A DNA stretch of 24,347 bases from an uncultured Bacteroidales bacterium. GTDB taxonomy: Bacteria > Bacteroidota > Bacteroidia > Bacteroidales > Bacteroidaceae. This document shows positions 1 to 7,359 of the stretch, piece after piece (within the stretch, counting starts at the first letter, position 1; each line of letters opens with the position of its first letter). Location of the stretch: the NCBI GenBank assembly GCA_937901185.1, contig CALCHR010000035.1, positions 1 to 24,347 of the forward strand. The letters run 5' to 3'. A model generated the notes under the pieces. The model was given only the letters and a program-made list of their open reading frames with translations, was not told the origin of the DNA and ran no database searches. The position numbers and the translations under genes were made by a program.

Positions 1-70
1 CTCTTAGCTCAGTTGGTAGAGCAACTGACTCTTAATCAGTGGGTCCAGGGTTCGAGCCCCTGAGAGTGTA
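1..70 (+). tRNA. tRNA-Lys (anticodon CTT), 5' end cut by the window
   Basis: The cloverleaf can be read directly. The acceptor strand CTCT (first 3 nt missing) pairs with the 3' strand AGAGTGT. The D arm is GCTC/GAGC. The anticodon stem ACTGA/TCAGT encloses loop CTCTTAA, giving anticodon CTT (lysine). The T arm is CAGGG-TTCGAGC-CCCTG. The discriminator A is at 70 and CCA is not encoded. Only about three bases of the acceptor stem lie outside the window. Confidence 0.95.
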
Positions 71-71
71 C

Positions 72-110
72 AAAACGAGACGACAGAAACTGCCGCCTCG
101 TTTTTCTTTT
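72..110 (+). terminator. Rho-independent terminator after tRNA-Lys
   Basis: AAAACGAG (72-79) pairs with CTCGTTTT (97-104). An inner CAG-AAA-CTG hairpin continues the stem with A/C mismatches. The sequence then runs into a T-rich tract. It lies 2 nt past the tRNA end, so it probably ends the tRNA transcript and separates it from ftsY. Confidence 0.75.
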
Positions 111-210
111 ACTCCCCCATCCTCAGTACACAACAACTTCTCAAAATGCGCCGGCCCGTTGCCCGCAGCATTTTTATGGCACACGGCGAGCAACATCCGT
201 TTTTTTTGCG

Positions 211-218
211 TACCTTTG
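211..218 (+). promoter_or_regulatory. Bacteroidetes -7 box for the ftsY operon
   Basis: TACCTTTG matches the Bacteroidetes -7 consensus TAnnTTTG and lies 21 nt upstream of the chosen ftsY ATG. No convincing TTTG -33 element is seen about 20 nt upstream, so the call rests on one box and its position. Confidence 0.55.
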
Positions 219-239
219 CAAACAAAGTATAAAGTGACT

Positions 240-1211
240 ATGGGCTTTTTTAGTTTTTTTTCAAAGAAAGAGAAGAAGGAAGTGCTCGACGCCGGTTTGG
301 AGAAAACCAAGAGTAGTGTGTTCGGCAAGTTAGCACGCATCATTGCGGGGAAAGACAAAGTGGACGACGATGTGCTCGACGACCTGGAAGAAGTGCTCAT
401 CACCTCCGATGTGGGCGTAGAGACTACTTTGGAAATCATAGAGCGCATCCAGCAGCGCGTGGCTCGCGACAAATATGTCGGCACATCCGAACTACACAAA
501 ATCTTAAGAGAAGAAATAGCCGCCCTGCTCACCAGCAGCGGCAATAGCGATATCGACAACGAAGGCTTCGACATCCCCGAGGACAAACGCCCTTACGTAG
601 TGATGGTGGTCGGCGTAAACGGTGTAGGCAAAACCACCACCATCGGCAAACTGGCCCACCAGTTTCACCACGCCGGCAAGAAAGTATATCTCGGTGCAGC
701 CGACACCTTCCGCGCTGCAGCCGTAGAGCAACTCTGTATTTGGGGCGAGCGCGTAGGCGTTCCTGTCATCAAGCAGCAAATGGGTAGCGACCCCGCCAGC
801 GTGGCCTACGATGCACTCAGTTCTGCAAAAGCCAACAACGCCGACATCGTCTTGATAGACACAGCCGGCCGTTTGCACAACAAGATTGGCTTGATGAACG
901 AGCTGACCAAAATTAAGAACGTCATGCAGAAAGTAGTGCCCGATGCACCTCACGAAGTATTGCTCGTCCTGGACGGCTCAACCGGCCAAAATGCCTTTGA
1001 ACAAGCCAAGCAGTTTGTCAAAGCCACAGAAGTGAGTTCGCTGGCCATCACCAAGCTCGACGGCACAGCCAAAGGCGGTGTGGTCATCGGCATATCCAAC
1101 CAACTGAAAGTACCCGTGCGCTACATCGGCCTGGGTGAGAAAATAACAGACTTGCAGCCTTTCAACGCACGCGAGTTTGTAGAATCCCTCTTCAACGACA
1201 CAAAGGAATGA
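240..1211 (+). CDS. ftsY: Signal recognition particle receptor FtsY
   Basis: SRP-family GTPase that docks SRP-ribosome-nascent chain complexes at the inner membrane for co-translational insertion. The product is 323 residues. It has an N-terminal helical N domain (about 20-100) and the G domain: G1 GVNGVGKTT (125-133), the DTFRAAA motif (155-161), DTAGR (207-211) and TKLD (271-274). The reading frame is open back to 39, but a start there would lie inside the tRNA. The ATG at 240 gives the usual short basic amphipathic start (MGFFSFFSKKEKK) and follows a -7 box. The long acidic A domain of the E. coli protein is absent, as is usual in this phylum. Its stop overlaps the rimO start by 4 nt (ATGA), indicating translational coupling. 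Confidence 0.97.
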   Translation: MGFFSFFSKKEKKEVLDAGLEKTKSSVFGKLARIIAGKDKVDDDVLDDLEEVLITSDVGVETTLEIIERIQQRVARDKYVGTSELHKILREEIAALLTSSGNSDIDNEGFDIPEDKRPYVVMVVGVNGVGKTTTIGKLAHQFHHAGKKVYLGAADTFRAAAVEQLCIWGERVGVPVIKQQMGSDPASVAYDALSSAKANNADIVLIDTAGRLHNKIGLMNELTKIKNVMQKVVPDAPHEVLLVLDGSTGQNAFEQAKQFVKATEVSSLAITKLDGTAKGGVVIGISNQLKVPVRYIGLGEKITDLQPFNAREFVESLFNDTKE

Positions 1212-2509
1212 AGCAGCGCGCAGTAGATATTATCACCATGGGGTGCTCTAAAAATCTGGTAGACTCAGAGCAACTGTTGCGCCAGTTTGAGGCGAAAGGT
1301 TTTGCCATCTACCACAACCCCGAAACCATCCACGGCGACATCGCCGTAGTGAACACCTGCGGCTTTATCGGCGACGCCAAAGAAGAGAGTATCAACATGA
1401 TTCTCTCCCTCTGTGAAATGAAGGAAGACGGGCTACTGGAGCGTCTCTACGTGATGGGCTGTCTCTCTGAACGCTACTTGAAGGAACTGGAAACAGAGAT
1501 TCCGCAGGTAGACAAGTTCTTCGGAAAATTCAACTGGACCGAACTGCTCAACGACTTAGACACTTCGTATGACAGCACCTTGAAGAACGAGCGCACCCTC
1601 ACCACTCCCGGCCACTACGCCTACTTGAAAATCTCTGAAGGTTGCAACCGCAATTGCGCCTACTGCGCCATCCCCATCATCACAGGCTCACACATAAGCC
1701 GACCGATGGAAGAAATCCTCGACGAAGTGCGCCACCTCGTCTCCACCGGCGTTAAAGAATTCCAAGTCATCGCCCAAGAACTCACCTATTACGGGTTGGA
1801 CTTATACAAGAAGCAAATGCTTCCCGAACTCATCGAGCAGATGGCACAGATACCCGGAGTGGAATGGATACGTCTGCACTACGCTTACCCCACCCACTTC
1901 CCCATGGAACTGCTCCAAGTAATCCGCAAATATCCTAACATCTGTAACTACTTGGACATTGCCCTGCAACACATCAGCGACCCCGTGCTCCAACGCATGC
2001 AACGCCACACCAGCAAGAAAGAGACCTTGGAACTGCTGCAAGCCATGCGCCGCGAAGTGCCCGGCATTTGCATCCGCACCACGCTGATGGTAGGTTTCCC
2101 GGGAGAGACAGAAGCCGACTTCGAAGAGCTATTAGACTTTGTACGCACCATACGTTTCGACCGTATGGGGGCTTTTGCTTACAGCGAAGAAGAAGGCACT
2201 TATGCCGCCAAGCACTACGCCGACGACATACCCGAGGATGTGAAACAAGAACGCCTTGACAGACTCATGACGCTGCAGGAAGGCATCTCCGCAGAGTTGT
2301 GTGCAGAAAAAGTAGGCCGCACGTTCAAGACTATTATCGACAGACAAGAAGGCGACTACTACATCGGGCGCACAGAATACGACTCCCCGGAAGTGGACTG
2401 CGAAGTTCTCATCCCCGCAGATGAAGAGTTGCAGCTCGGCAACTTCTATCTGGTCACGATCAACAAGGCCGAAGAATACGACCTCTACGGATACATTACA
2501 GAACCCTAA
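1208..2509 (+). CDS. rimO: Ribosomal protein S12 methylthiotransferase RimO
   Basis: Radical SAM enzyme that adds a beta-methylthio group to an aspartate of ribosomal protein S12. The 433 residues have the standard layout. The N-terminal UPF0004 domain carries the auxiliary-cluster cysteines C13 (MGCSKN), C51 (NTCGF) and C85 (MGCLSE). The radical SAM domain has C146, C150 and C153 in CNRNCAYC, and a C-terminal TRAM domain covers roughly the last 65 residues. The MGCSKNLVDSE start is characteristic of RimO rather than MiaB. The ATG overlaps the ftsY stop, so it is the second gene of the ftsY operon. Its TAA stop is in the same frame as the HU gene that follows 12 nt later. Confidence 0.96.
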   Translation: MKQRAVDIITMGCSKNLVDSEQLLRQFEAKGFAIYHNPETIHGDIAVVNTCGFIGDAKEESINMILSLCEMKEDGLLERLYVMGCLSERYLKELETEIPQVDKFFGKFNWTELLNDLDTSYDSTLKNERTLTTPGHYAYLKISEGCNRNCAYCAIPIITGSHISRPMEEILDEVRHLVSTGVKEFQVIAQELTYYGLDLYKKQMLPELIEQMAQIPGVEWIRLHYAYPTHFPMELLQVIRKYPNICNYLDIALQHISDPVLQRMQRHTSKKETLELLQAMRREVPGICIRTTLMVGFPGETEADFEELLDFVRTIRFDRMGAFAYSEEEGTYAAKHYADDIPEDVKQERLDRLMTLQEGISAELCAEKVGRTFKTIIDRQEGDYYIGRTEYDSPEVDCEVLIPADEELQLGNFYLVTINKAEEYDLYGYITEP

Positions 2510-2521
2510 ACCGTTCCCCAC

Positions 2522-2794
2522 TTGAATAACAAAGAATTTATAAGCAAGTTAGCAGAGCGTCTGGAAATCAGCGCCAAAGAAGCACAGAAGTTGGCAAACA
2601 CCTTTACCACCGAACTGGCCGAGAATCTCAACGAGGGCAACGCCTTGACGGTTCAGGGATTTGGCAGTTTTGAGGTAAAGAAAAAACTGGAGCGCATCGT
2701 TGTTAACCCTACGACCAAGCAGCGCATGCTCGTACCCCCCAAACTGGCGCTTTCTTTTAAGCCCAGCAATCTACTCAAGGACAAATTCAAATAG
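2522..2794 (+). CDS. HU-family DNA-binding protein (TTG start)
   Basis: Nucleoid-associated protein of 90 residues, the usual HU length, expected to act as a dimer that bends DNA. The two N-terminal helices are followed by GFGSFEVKKK and the beta-arm region (RIVVNPTTKQRM), then the C-terminal SFKPSNLLKDK. The start must be the TTG at 2522. The frame is closed upstream by the RimO stop at 2507-2509, no ATG or GTG lies between, and the first in-frame ATG is at about residue 69. It sits 12 nt after rimO and 12 nt before the HU-LysM gene, so it is the third gene of the operon. Confidence 0.92.
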   Translation: MNNKEFISKLAERLEISAKEAQKLANTFTTELAENLNEGNALTVQGFGSFEVKKKLERIVVNPTTKQRMLVPPKLALSFKPSNLLKDKFK

Positions 2795-2806
2795 CCGAAC
2801 GTCATT

Positions 2807-4177
2807 ATGGAAAAGAAACTTCTGCTACAAGAACTCTCAGACATCATCGCAGCCCGCGAGCACATCACAAAGAAAAAGGCCGAGACCTTTGTTCGTGCTT
2901 TCTTTGAGGTAATCGAAGAGGGTTTGCTTACAGACAACTTTGTAAAAATCAAAGGATTCGGCACATTCAAGTTGATAGCTGTCAGCGAGCGCGAGAGCGT
3001 AAACATCAACACCGGAGAGCGTTTCCAAATTGACGGACACAGCAAAATCAGCTTCCTGCCCGACAACAATCTGAAGGACCTCGTGAACCGTCCTTTCTCA
3101 CATTTCCAGACTGTGGTCATCAACGAAGAGACAGACATAGAAGAACTGGAAAGCGTAGAGGACGAACCAATGCCTACTATCTTAGAGACCCCTACCCAAG
3201 AGGCAGAAGAAGCAGAGCCCATGCTCGAAGAGATGGTTGAGACGGAGGACAAAACTAAGACCATCTCAGAGGAGGCACCTGCTCAAGAAGAAGAAACCGA
3301 AGAACAGGTTGTAATCCCCACCCCCATCGTAGCAGAAGAAGAAACTGAAGACACAGCCACAGAGATGCCAAAAGAAATTCCCTTTGAAATATATCAGCCC
3401 TCTGAAGAGGAAGAAAATCTCCCTGCCCCCTCACAAGAAACTGAAGATACAGTAACGACAGAAGAAGAGGAACCCGAACAACCAACAGACGAATCCCCCA
3501 TTACTATAGAAAACGTATCTACAGAAACAGAGAATAAAGACTGCCAGACAAAAAGAGAAGACACCCCCGAGAGTGCTCCTGCTGAATGCGAGGATGAACC
3601 TTGCGAAGAAGAAGAAAGCACATGCAAATGGTGGAAGAAGCTACTCCTTATTATAGGTATTCTTCTCTTGATGACAGGCTCCTACTTCGTCGGCTACTTC
3701 CGTCTGCTCTGCCCCTGCGAGATATGGCCATCTGCAGCAGAAACTGCACCACAAAAAACAGCTGAACAAGCTACAGTCCCCCCAAAGGTTGAGCAAGATT
3801 CTCTGCAAGCAGAGCCACAAGAGGATAAACAAGAGAAGCAAGGCGAAACTCCCGACGCCATGCCGCAATCTAACAAGCCCGACACAGAAAAAGCACAGCC
3901 TGAAAGCGTAATAGCGCAGAAGAAATCTGAACTTTCAGAGAGCGCTGCACCAATCCCAATCGGAACACAAGTAAAGGACGGCCGCTACATCATTACCGGC
4001 ACACGACAAAACTATACTATCAGCCGCGGCGAAACACTGCGCACCATTGCAGAACGCTTTTATGGCAGCCGTGGCTATGCCACCTACATCATTGCTCATA
4101 ATGATATTCAGAACCCAGACCATGTGGATGTAGGTACTGTGATTAAGCTACCTGTGCTTGAGAAAGCAAAGAATTAA
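2807..4177 (+). CDS. HU-like domain / acidic linker / membrane helix / LysM protein
   Basis: The product is 456 residues in four visible parts. Residues 1-95 resemble HU/IHF: helices, then GFGTFKLIAVSERE, the arm motif NINTGERF and FLPDNNLKDLVN. Residues about 105-270 are a very acidic, Glu/Pro/Thr-rich linker. Residues about 279-298 form one hydrophobic helix, preceded by KWWKK, which favours an N-inside orientation. The rest is a Pro/Gln/Lys-rich stretch ending in a LysM domain (about 402-449; YTISRGETLRTIAERFYG, then GTVIKLPVL). Cysteines cluster beside the helix (246, 261, 266, 273 and 302, 304). As read, the DNA-binding part is cytoplasmic and the peptidoglycan-binding part periplasmic, so it could tether the nucleoid to the envelope. 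That role is inferred, not known to me. It is the last gene of the ftsY-rimO-HU operon. Confidence 0.88.
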   Translation: MEKKLLLQELSDIIAAREHITKKKAETFVRAFFEVIEEGLLTDNFVKIKGFGTFKLIAVSERESVNINTGERFQIDGHSKISFLPDNNLKDLVNRPFSHFQTVVINEETDIEELESVEDEPMPTILETPTQEAEEAEPMLEEMVETEDKTKTISEEAPAQEEETEEQVVIPTPIVAEEETEDTATEMPKEIPFEIYQPSEEEENLPAPSQETEDTVTTEEEEPEQPTDESPITIENVSTETENKDCQTKREDTPESAPAECEDEPCEEEESTCKWWKKLLLIIGILLLMTGSYFVGYFRLLCPCEIWPSAAETAPQKTAEQATVPPKVEQDSLQAEPQEDKQEKQGETPDAMPQSNKPDTEKAQPESVIAQKKSELSESAAPIPIGTQVKDGRYIITGTRQNYTISRGETLRTIAERFYGSRGYATYIIAHNDIQNPDHVDVGTVIKLPVLEKAKN

Positions 4178-4215
4178 AAAGTTTCATCCCAGAAACCCAG
4201 ACTACAAAAAAATCC

Positions 4216-4286
4216 AAAACTTCGGAGGCTCGCAGAAAAAACTATGTAAAACATAGAAACGACTGCGAGCCTCCGAAGTTTTTTGC
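4216..4286 (+). terminator. Nested 20-bp inverted repeat, probable end of the ftsY operon
   Basis: The arm at 4216-4235 and the arm at 4263-4282 are perfect 20-bp reverse complements (core ACTTCGGAGGCTCGCAG). The right arm ends in six T. The 27-nt loop holds a second hairpin, CTATGT-AAA-ACATAG (4242-4256). It is A-flanked on the left and T-flanked on the right, so it could also terminate on the opposite strand. Part of the right arm recurs at 18178-18204. Confidence 0.7.
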
Positions 4287-4289
4287 GAG

Positions 4290-4575
4290 AAGCCATCTCA
4301 GAAAATCCGCTTTTTAGGACCCCCACACCTAAATAGCCCCTACACCTACGAAACTATTGTCTATTTACTATGACTTAGTTTTCAAATATAACAAGCCATG
4401 TTATAAAACCAACAAAGCTAGAAAAGGCGGTTATAACTACATAAGTAATAAAAAGGAGCAAATCTATAAGGTAAAATATACCTAACTCAAGCCTCCCAAA
4501 AGTGGACAGAAAAATAAATTTAACATACAGCCTAATTTATTTTTTCTAAAACAAGGTCTATTCCAAAGAATAATG
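4290..4575. other. AT-rich intergenic stretch without a gene
   Basis: Part of the 461-nt gap between the HU-LysM gene and the TPR gene. No reading frame looks coding. It holds an inverted repeat TATAACA-AGCCA-TGTTATA (4387-4405), a GTTATAAC palindrome near 4432, and AGGTA-AAATA-TACCT near 4470. These may be operators or chance features of AT-rich DNA. Base composition is clearly more AT-rich than the flanking genes. Confidence 0.4.
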
Positions 4576-4583
4576 TATCTTTG
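4576..4583 (+). promoter_or_regulatory. -7 box for the 2-oxoacid oxidoreductase operon
   Basis: TATCTTTG fits TAnnTTTG and is 55 nt upstream of the first gene (4639). A clear -33 TTTG is not seen at the right distance. It is the only good -7 match in the gap and lies on the gene side, so it is the best candidate promoter for 4639-8196. Confidence 0.5.
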
Positions 4584-4638
4584 CCAATAGCAGGAGACCA
4601 CAAAGTAGAACGCCCTGCACAAATACTTTAAGAAAAAC

Positions 4639-4914
4639 ATGGAGAGTCTCTACGCAGAGATAAAGAAAGAGATTGACGAAGGACACCCCAATGTGGCCAT
4701 CAGTTTGATAGAACAGCAACTTCAGCGCCATGAAAACGATGCTCGGCTACACTATCTAAGAGGCTGTGCCTATATGAAAAAGTCTGATTGGAAAGGTGCT
4801 CTTGATTCTCTGCTACGTTCTGAACAGCTTGACTCCAACGGTCCGGCAGCCGAAGCACGCCAAATGTTGAGTGACATTCTCAACTTCTATTATAAAGATA
4901 TGTATAACCCTTAA
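4639..4914 (+). CDS. Small tetratricopeptide-repeat protein
   Basis: The product is 91 residues with no signal peptide, so probably cytoplasmic. Residues 1-75 read as two TPR-like helix pairs: AISLIEQQLQRHENDARLHYLRGCAY (about 20-45), then KGALDSLLRSEQLD (about 52-65), with the usual spacing of small and large hydrophobic positions. The partner cannot be told from the sequence. It is the first gene of the cluster, 15 nt ahead of the ferredoxin subunit gene. A role in assembling or scaffolding the oxidoreductase is possible but is inferred only from position. Confidence 0.85.
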   Translation: MESLYAEIKKEIDEGHPNVAISLIEQQLQRHENDARLHYLRGCAYMKKSDWKGALDSLLRSEQLDSNGPAAEARQMLSDILNFYYKDMYNP

Positions 4915-4929
4915 ATAACCCCCGGAGAT

Positions 4930-5157
4930 ATGAGTAAAATACGAGGAGCCGTCGTTGTAGACATTGACCGCTGCAAAGGTTGCAACCTTTGTGTGGTAGC
5001 ATGCCCCACAAAGACATTGGCTCTTACCACCAACGAAGTAAATCACAAAGGATATGCCTACTGCCGGGAGGTGGCCGACACATGCATAGGCTGTAGTTCC
5101 TGCGCTATCGTTTGCCCCGATGGCTGCATCACTGTTTACCGTAAAAAAGAAGACTGA
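4930..5157 (+). CDS. korD: 2-oxoacid:ferredoxin oxidoreductase delta (ferredoxin) subunit
   Basis: A 75-residue dicluster ferredoxin. Cluster I cysteines are C15, C18, C21 and C25 (CKGCNLCVVACP). Cluster II cysteines are C52, C55, C58 and C62 (CIGCSSCAIVCP). It should carry two [4Fe-4S] clusters and pass electrons from the thiamine-diphosphate site to a soluble ferredoxin. It lies 3 nt ahead of the alpha subunit gene, and beta and gamma follow in the same operon, which identifies it as the delta subunit rather than a free ferredoxin. Whether the complex uses 2-oxoglutarate (Kor) or branched 2-oxoacids (Vor) cannot be settled from this subunit. Confidence 0.9.
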   Translation: MSKIRGAVVVDIDRCKGCNLCVVACPTKTLALTTNEVNHKGYAYCREVADTCIGCSSCAIVCPDGCITVYRKKED

Positions 5158-5160
5158 GAT

Positions 5161-6255
5161 ATGGCAGAAGAAAAAGAAATACTGTTGCTCAAAGGCAACG
5201 AGGCCATCGCTCACGCCGCTATTCGCTGCGGCTGCGACGGCTATTTCGGCTACCCCATTACGCCCCAATCTGAAGTATTGGAGACATTGGCCGAACTGAA
5301 ACCCTGGGAGACCACCGGCATGGTAGTGGTACAAGCAGAAAGCGAAGTGGCCTCTATCAATATGCTCTATGGCGGCGGCGGAACCGGCAAGAAGGTAATG
5401 ACATCTTCAGCCAGTGTAGGTATCGCCTTGATGCAAGAAGGCATCAGCTACATGGCCGGTGCAGAAGTGCCCGGACTCATCGTCAACGTACAGCGTGGCG
5501 GCCCCGGACTTGGCACCATCCAACCCTCTCAAAGCGACTACAACCAAGCGACACGAGGCGGGGGAAACGGCGACTATAACGTCATCGTGCTGGCCCCGTC
5601 TTCCGTACAAGAAATGGCAGACTTTGTAGACTTGTCTTTTGACTTGGCTTTTAAGTATCGTAATCCGGTTATGATGCTCTCCGACGGTGTTATCGGACAG
5701 ATGATGGAGAAAGTAGTACTCCCTCCCTACAAGCCCCGCCGCACAGAAGAAGAAATAGCCCGCGAATGTCCTTGGGCAGCCAATGGTAATGGTTTGAAAC
5801 GTCGTGGCAGTAACGTGATTACGTCGCTTGACCTTGAACCTGCTACTATGGAAATAAAGAATCTGGAGTTGCAGAAAAAATATAAAGAAATTGCTGCCAA
5901 CGAAGTGCGCTACGAAACAACCGACGTAGAAGATGCCGACTACATCATCGTAGCCTTTGGTTCTGCAGCACGCATCTCTCACAAGGCTATGGAGATAGCT
6001 CGCAAACGCGGCGACAAGGTAGGACTATTCCGCCCCATCACCGTTTGGCCCTTCCCCTATAAAGAGATAGGCGATTTAGCCAAACAAGCCAAAGGAATCC
6101 TCGTTGTAGAAATCAATGCCGGCCAGATGGTGTTTGACGTAAGAAGCGCCGTAGAAGGTAAGGTTCCTGTGGACCATTTCGGACGCATGGGAGGTATCGT
6201 ACCCGACCCCGATGAAATCATTGAGGCCTTGGATAAACTAAAAGCTAAAATCTAA
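5161..6255 (+). CDS. korA: 2-oxoacid:ferredoxin oxidoreductase alpha subunit (KorA/VorB type)
   Basis: A 364-residue catalytic subunit for CoA-dependent oxidative decarboxylation of a 2-oxoacid with ferredoxin as acceptor. The family's pyrimidine-binding motif GYFGYPITPQSE is at 27-38. The conserved QAESE segment is at 59-63, and RGGPGLGTIQPSQSD (112-126) is typical of four-subunit enzymes. The C-terminal half is the domain II fold with VGLFRPITVWPFP. The gamma domain is not fused; it is encoded separately at 7360. This length matches the branched-chain 2-oxoacid type often labelled VorB, but 2-oxoglutarate specificity is equally possible. It is tightly packed: 3 nt after the ferredoxin gene and 6 nt before the membrane protein gene. 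Confidence 0.93.
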   Translation: MAEEKEILLLKGNEAIAHAAIRCGCDGYFGYPITPQSEVLETLAELKPWETTGMVVVQAESEVASINMLYGGGGTGKKVMTSSASVGIALMQEGISYMAGAEVPGLIVNVQRGGPGLGTIQPSQSDYNQATRGGGNGDYNVIVLAPSSVQEMADFVDLSFDLAFKYRNPVMMLSDGVIGQMMEKVVLPPYKPRRTEEEIARECPWAANGNGLKRRGSNVITSLDLEPATMEIKNLELQKKYKEIAANEVRYETTDVEDADYIIVAFGSAARISHKAMEIARKRGDKVGLFRPITVWPFPYKEIGDLAKQAKGILVVEINAGQMVFDVRSAVEGKVPVDHFGRMGGIVPDPDEIIEALDKLKAKI

Positions 6256-6261
6256 TACCCC

Positions 6262-6525
6262 ATGCATGAAGATAACGACATTCTAGAAAGGTTGAAACAC
6301 CCCGAGCGAGAGGTAGAGCGCAGAAGAATGAGCCGCAATCTCTTTGTACGCAACATTCTCAATAGCCTCTTCATCCTCATCGCCTTAGCTGCTATCATCG
6401 GCGTACTCGTTGTACCAGAAAGGTCGCCCTACCTAAATTGGTGTTATGGCCTCGGACTTATTGCCGTACTGATAAAGATGGTAGAAGTGTTCCTCCGAAT
6501 GCCGGGATTCAACAAGAAATTATGA
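6262..6525 (+). CDS. Small two-helix membrane protein within the oxidoreductase operon
   Basis: I do not recognise a named family. The product is 87 residues. A charged, Arg-rich cytoplasmic-type N-terminus (HPEREVERRRMSRN) precedes two hydrophobic stretches, about 32-51 and 59-78, separated by a short loop with PERSPYLN. A basic tail ends the protein. The positive residues at both ends suggest both termini face the cytoplasm. The gene begins 6 nt after the alpha subunit stop and ends 48 nt before the beta subunit start, so it is almost certainly co-transcribed with the enzyme. Anchoring or assembling the complex at the membrane is a guess from position. Confidence 0.82.
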   Translation: MHEDNDILERLKHPEREVERRRMSRNLFVRNILNSLFILIALAAIIGVLVVPERSPYLNWCYGLGLIAVLIKMVEVFLRMPGFNKKL

Positions 6526-6573
6526 CACACCCGGGCTATGAGCTTGCGCTGAAAGCCCTAATACAAATAAGCA

Positions 6574-7341
6574 ATGACAAGAGAAGAAATAATCCGTCCG
6601 GAGAATTTGGTCTATCAAAAGCCTGAATTGCTCAACGATTTACACATGCACTATTGCCCCGGATGTTCTCACGGCGTAGTACATAAACTGATTGCTGAAA
6701 CCATAGCCGAGATGGGCATGGAAGAAAAGGCAATTGGTATTAGCCCCGTAGGCTGTGCCGTATTTGCCTACCGCTATATCGACATTGACTGGCAAGAAGC
6801 AGCTCACGGTCGTGCCCCGGCATTGGCCACAGCTTGTAAGCGCCTTTGGCCCGACCGCTTGGTGTTCACCTATCAAGGCGACGGCGACCTCGCTTGTATT
6901 GGAACTGCAGAGTCTATCCATGCTCTTAATCGCGGAGAAAATATCACCATCATCTTCGTAAACAACGCCATCTACGGCATGACCGGCGGACAAATGGCAC
7001 CTACCACTTTGATTGGCATGAAGACTGCCACTTGTCCCTACGGACGTGACCCGGAAATACATGGCTTCCCTTTGAAGATTACAGAAATTGCCGCGCAACT
7101 GGAAGGCACCACTTATGTCACCCGACAAAGTGTTCACAACGTAGCCGCTATCCGAAAAGCCAAGAAAGCCATTCGCAAAGCTTTTGAATATTCTATGCAA
7201 GGCAAAGGTTCTAATCTCATAGAAATTGTTGGAACCTGCTCTTCCGGCTGGAAGATGACTCCTGAAAAGGCCAACAAATGGATGGAAGAACATATGTTTG
7301 AATACTACAAAGTAGGCGATTTGAAGGACACCAACTTGTAA
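6574..7341 (+). CDS. korB: 2-oxoacid:ferredoxin oxidoreductase beta subunit (thiamine diphosphate-binding)
   Basis: A 255-residue subunit that binds thiamine diphosphate and Mg2+. The motif begins GDGDLACIGTAE (102-113) and closes with NNAIYGMTGGQMAPTT (130-145), the standard GDG...NN pattern. The N-terminal HYCPGCSHG (27-34) is typical of the family and may help bind the iron-sulfur cluster or substrate. The start ATG at 6574 gives the expected short leader before YCPGC. The gene sits between the small membrane protein and gamma subunit genes (18 nt to gamma). It acts with alpha, gamma and delta in anaerobic 2-oxoacid oxidation. Confidence 0.94.
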   Translation: MTREEIIRPENLVYQKPELLNDLHMHYCPGCSHGVVHKLIAETIAEMGMEEKAIGISPVGCAVFAYRYIDIDWQEAAHGRAPALATACKRLWPDRLVFTYQGDGDLACIGTAESIHALNRGENITIIFVNNAIYGMTGGQMAPTTLIGMKTATCPYGRDPEIHGFPLKITEIAAQLEGTTYVTRQSVHNVAAIRKAKKAIRKAFEYSMQGKGSNLIEIVGTCSSGWKMTPEKANKWMEEHMFEYYKVGDLKDTNL

Positions 7342-7359
7342 TAACACAGCCCCACAACT

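Noticed and set aside
39..239. 67-residue N-terminal extension of FtsY
   Set aside because: It would begin inside the tRNA-Lys gene and run through its terminator; the -7 box at 211 and the typical FtsY start favour 240.
4495..4525. Insertion-sequence end (AAAAGTGGACAG-like word)
   Set aside because: No matching inverted end, target duplication or transposase remnant nearby.
6438..6626. 62-residue frame overlapping the membrane protein and korB
   Set aside because: It overlaps two better-supported genes, its start is inside the first, and it has no recognisable motif.
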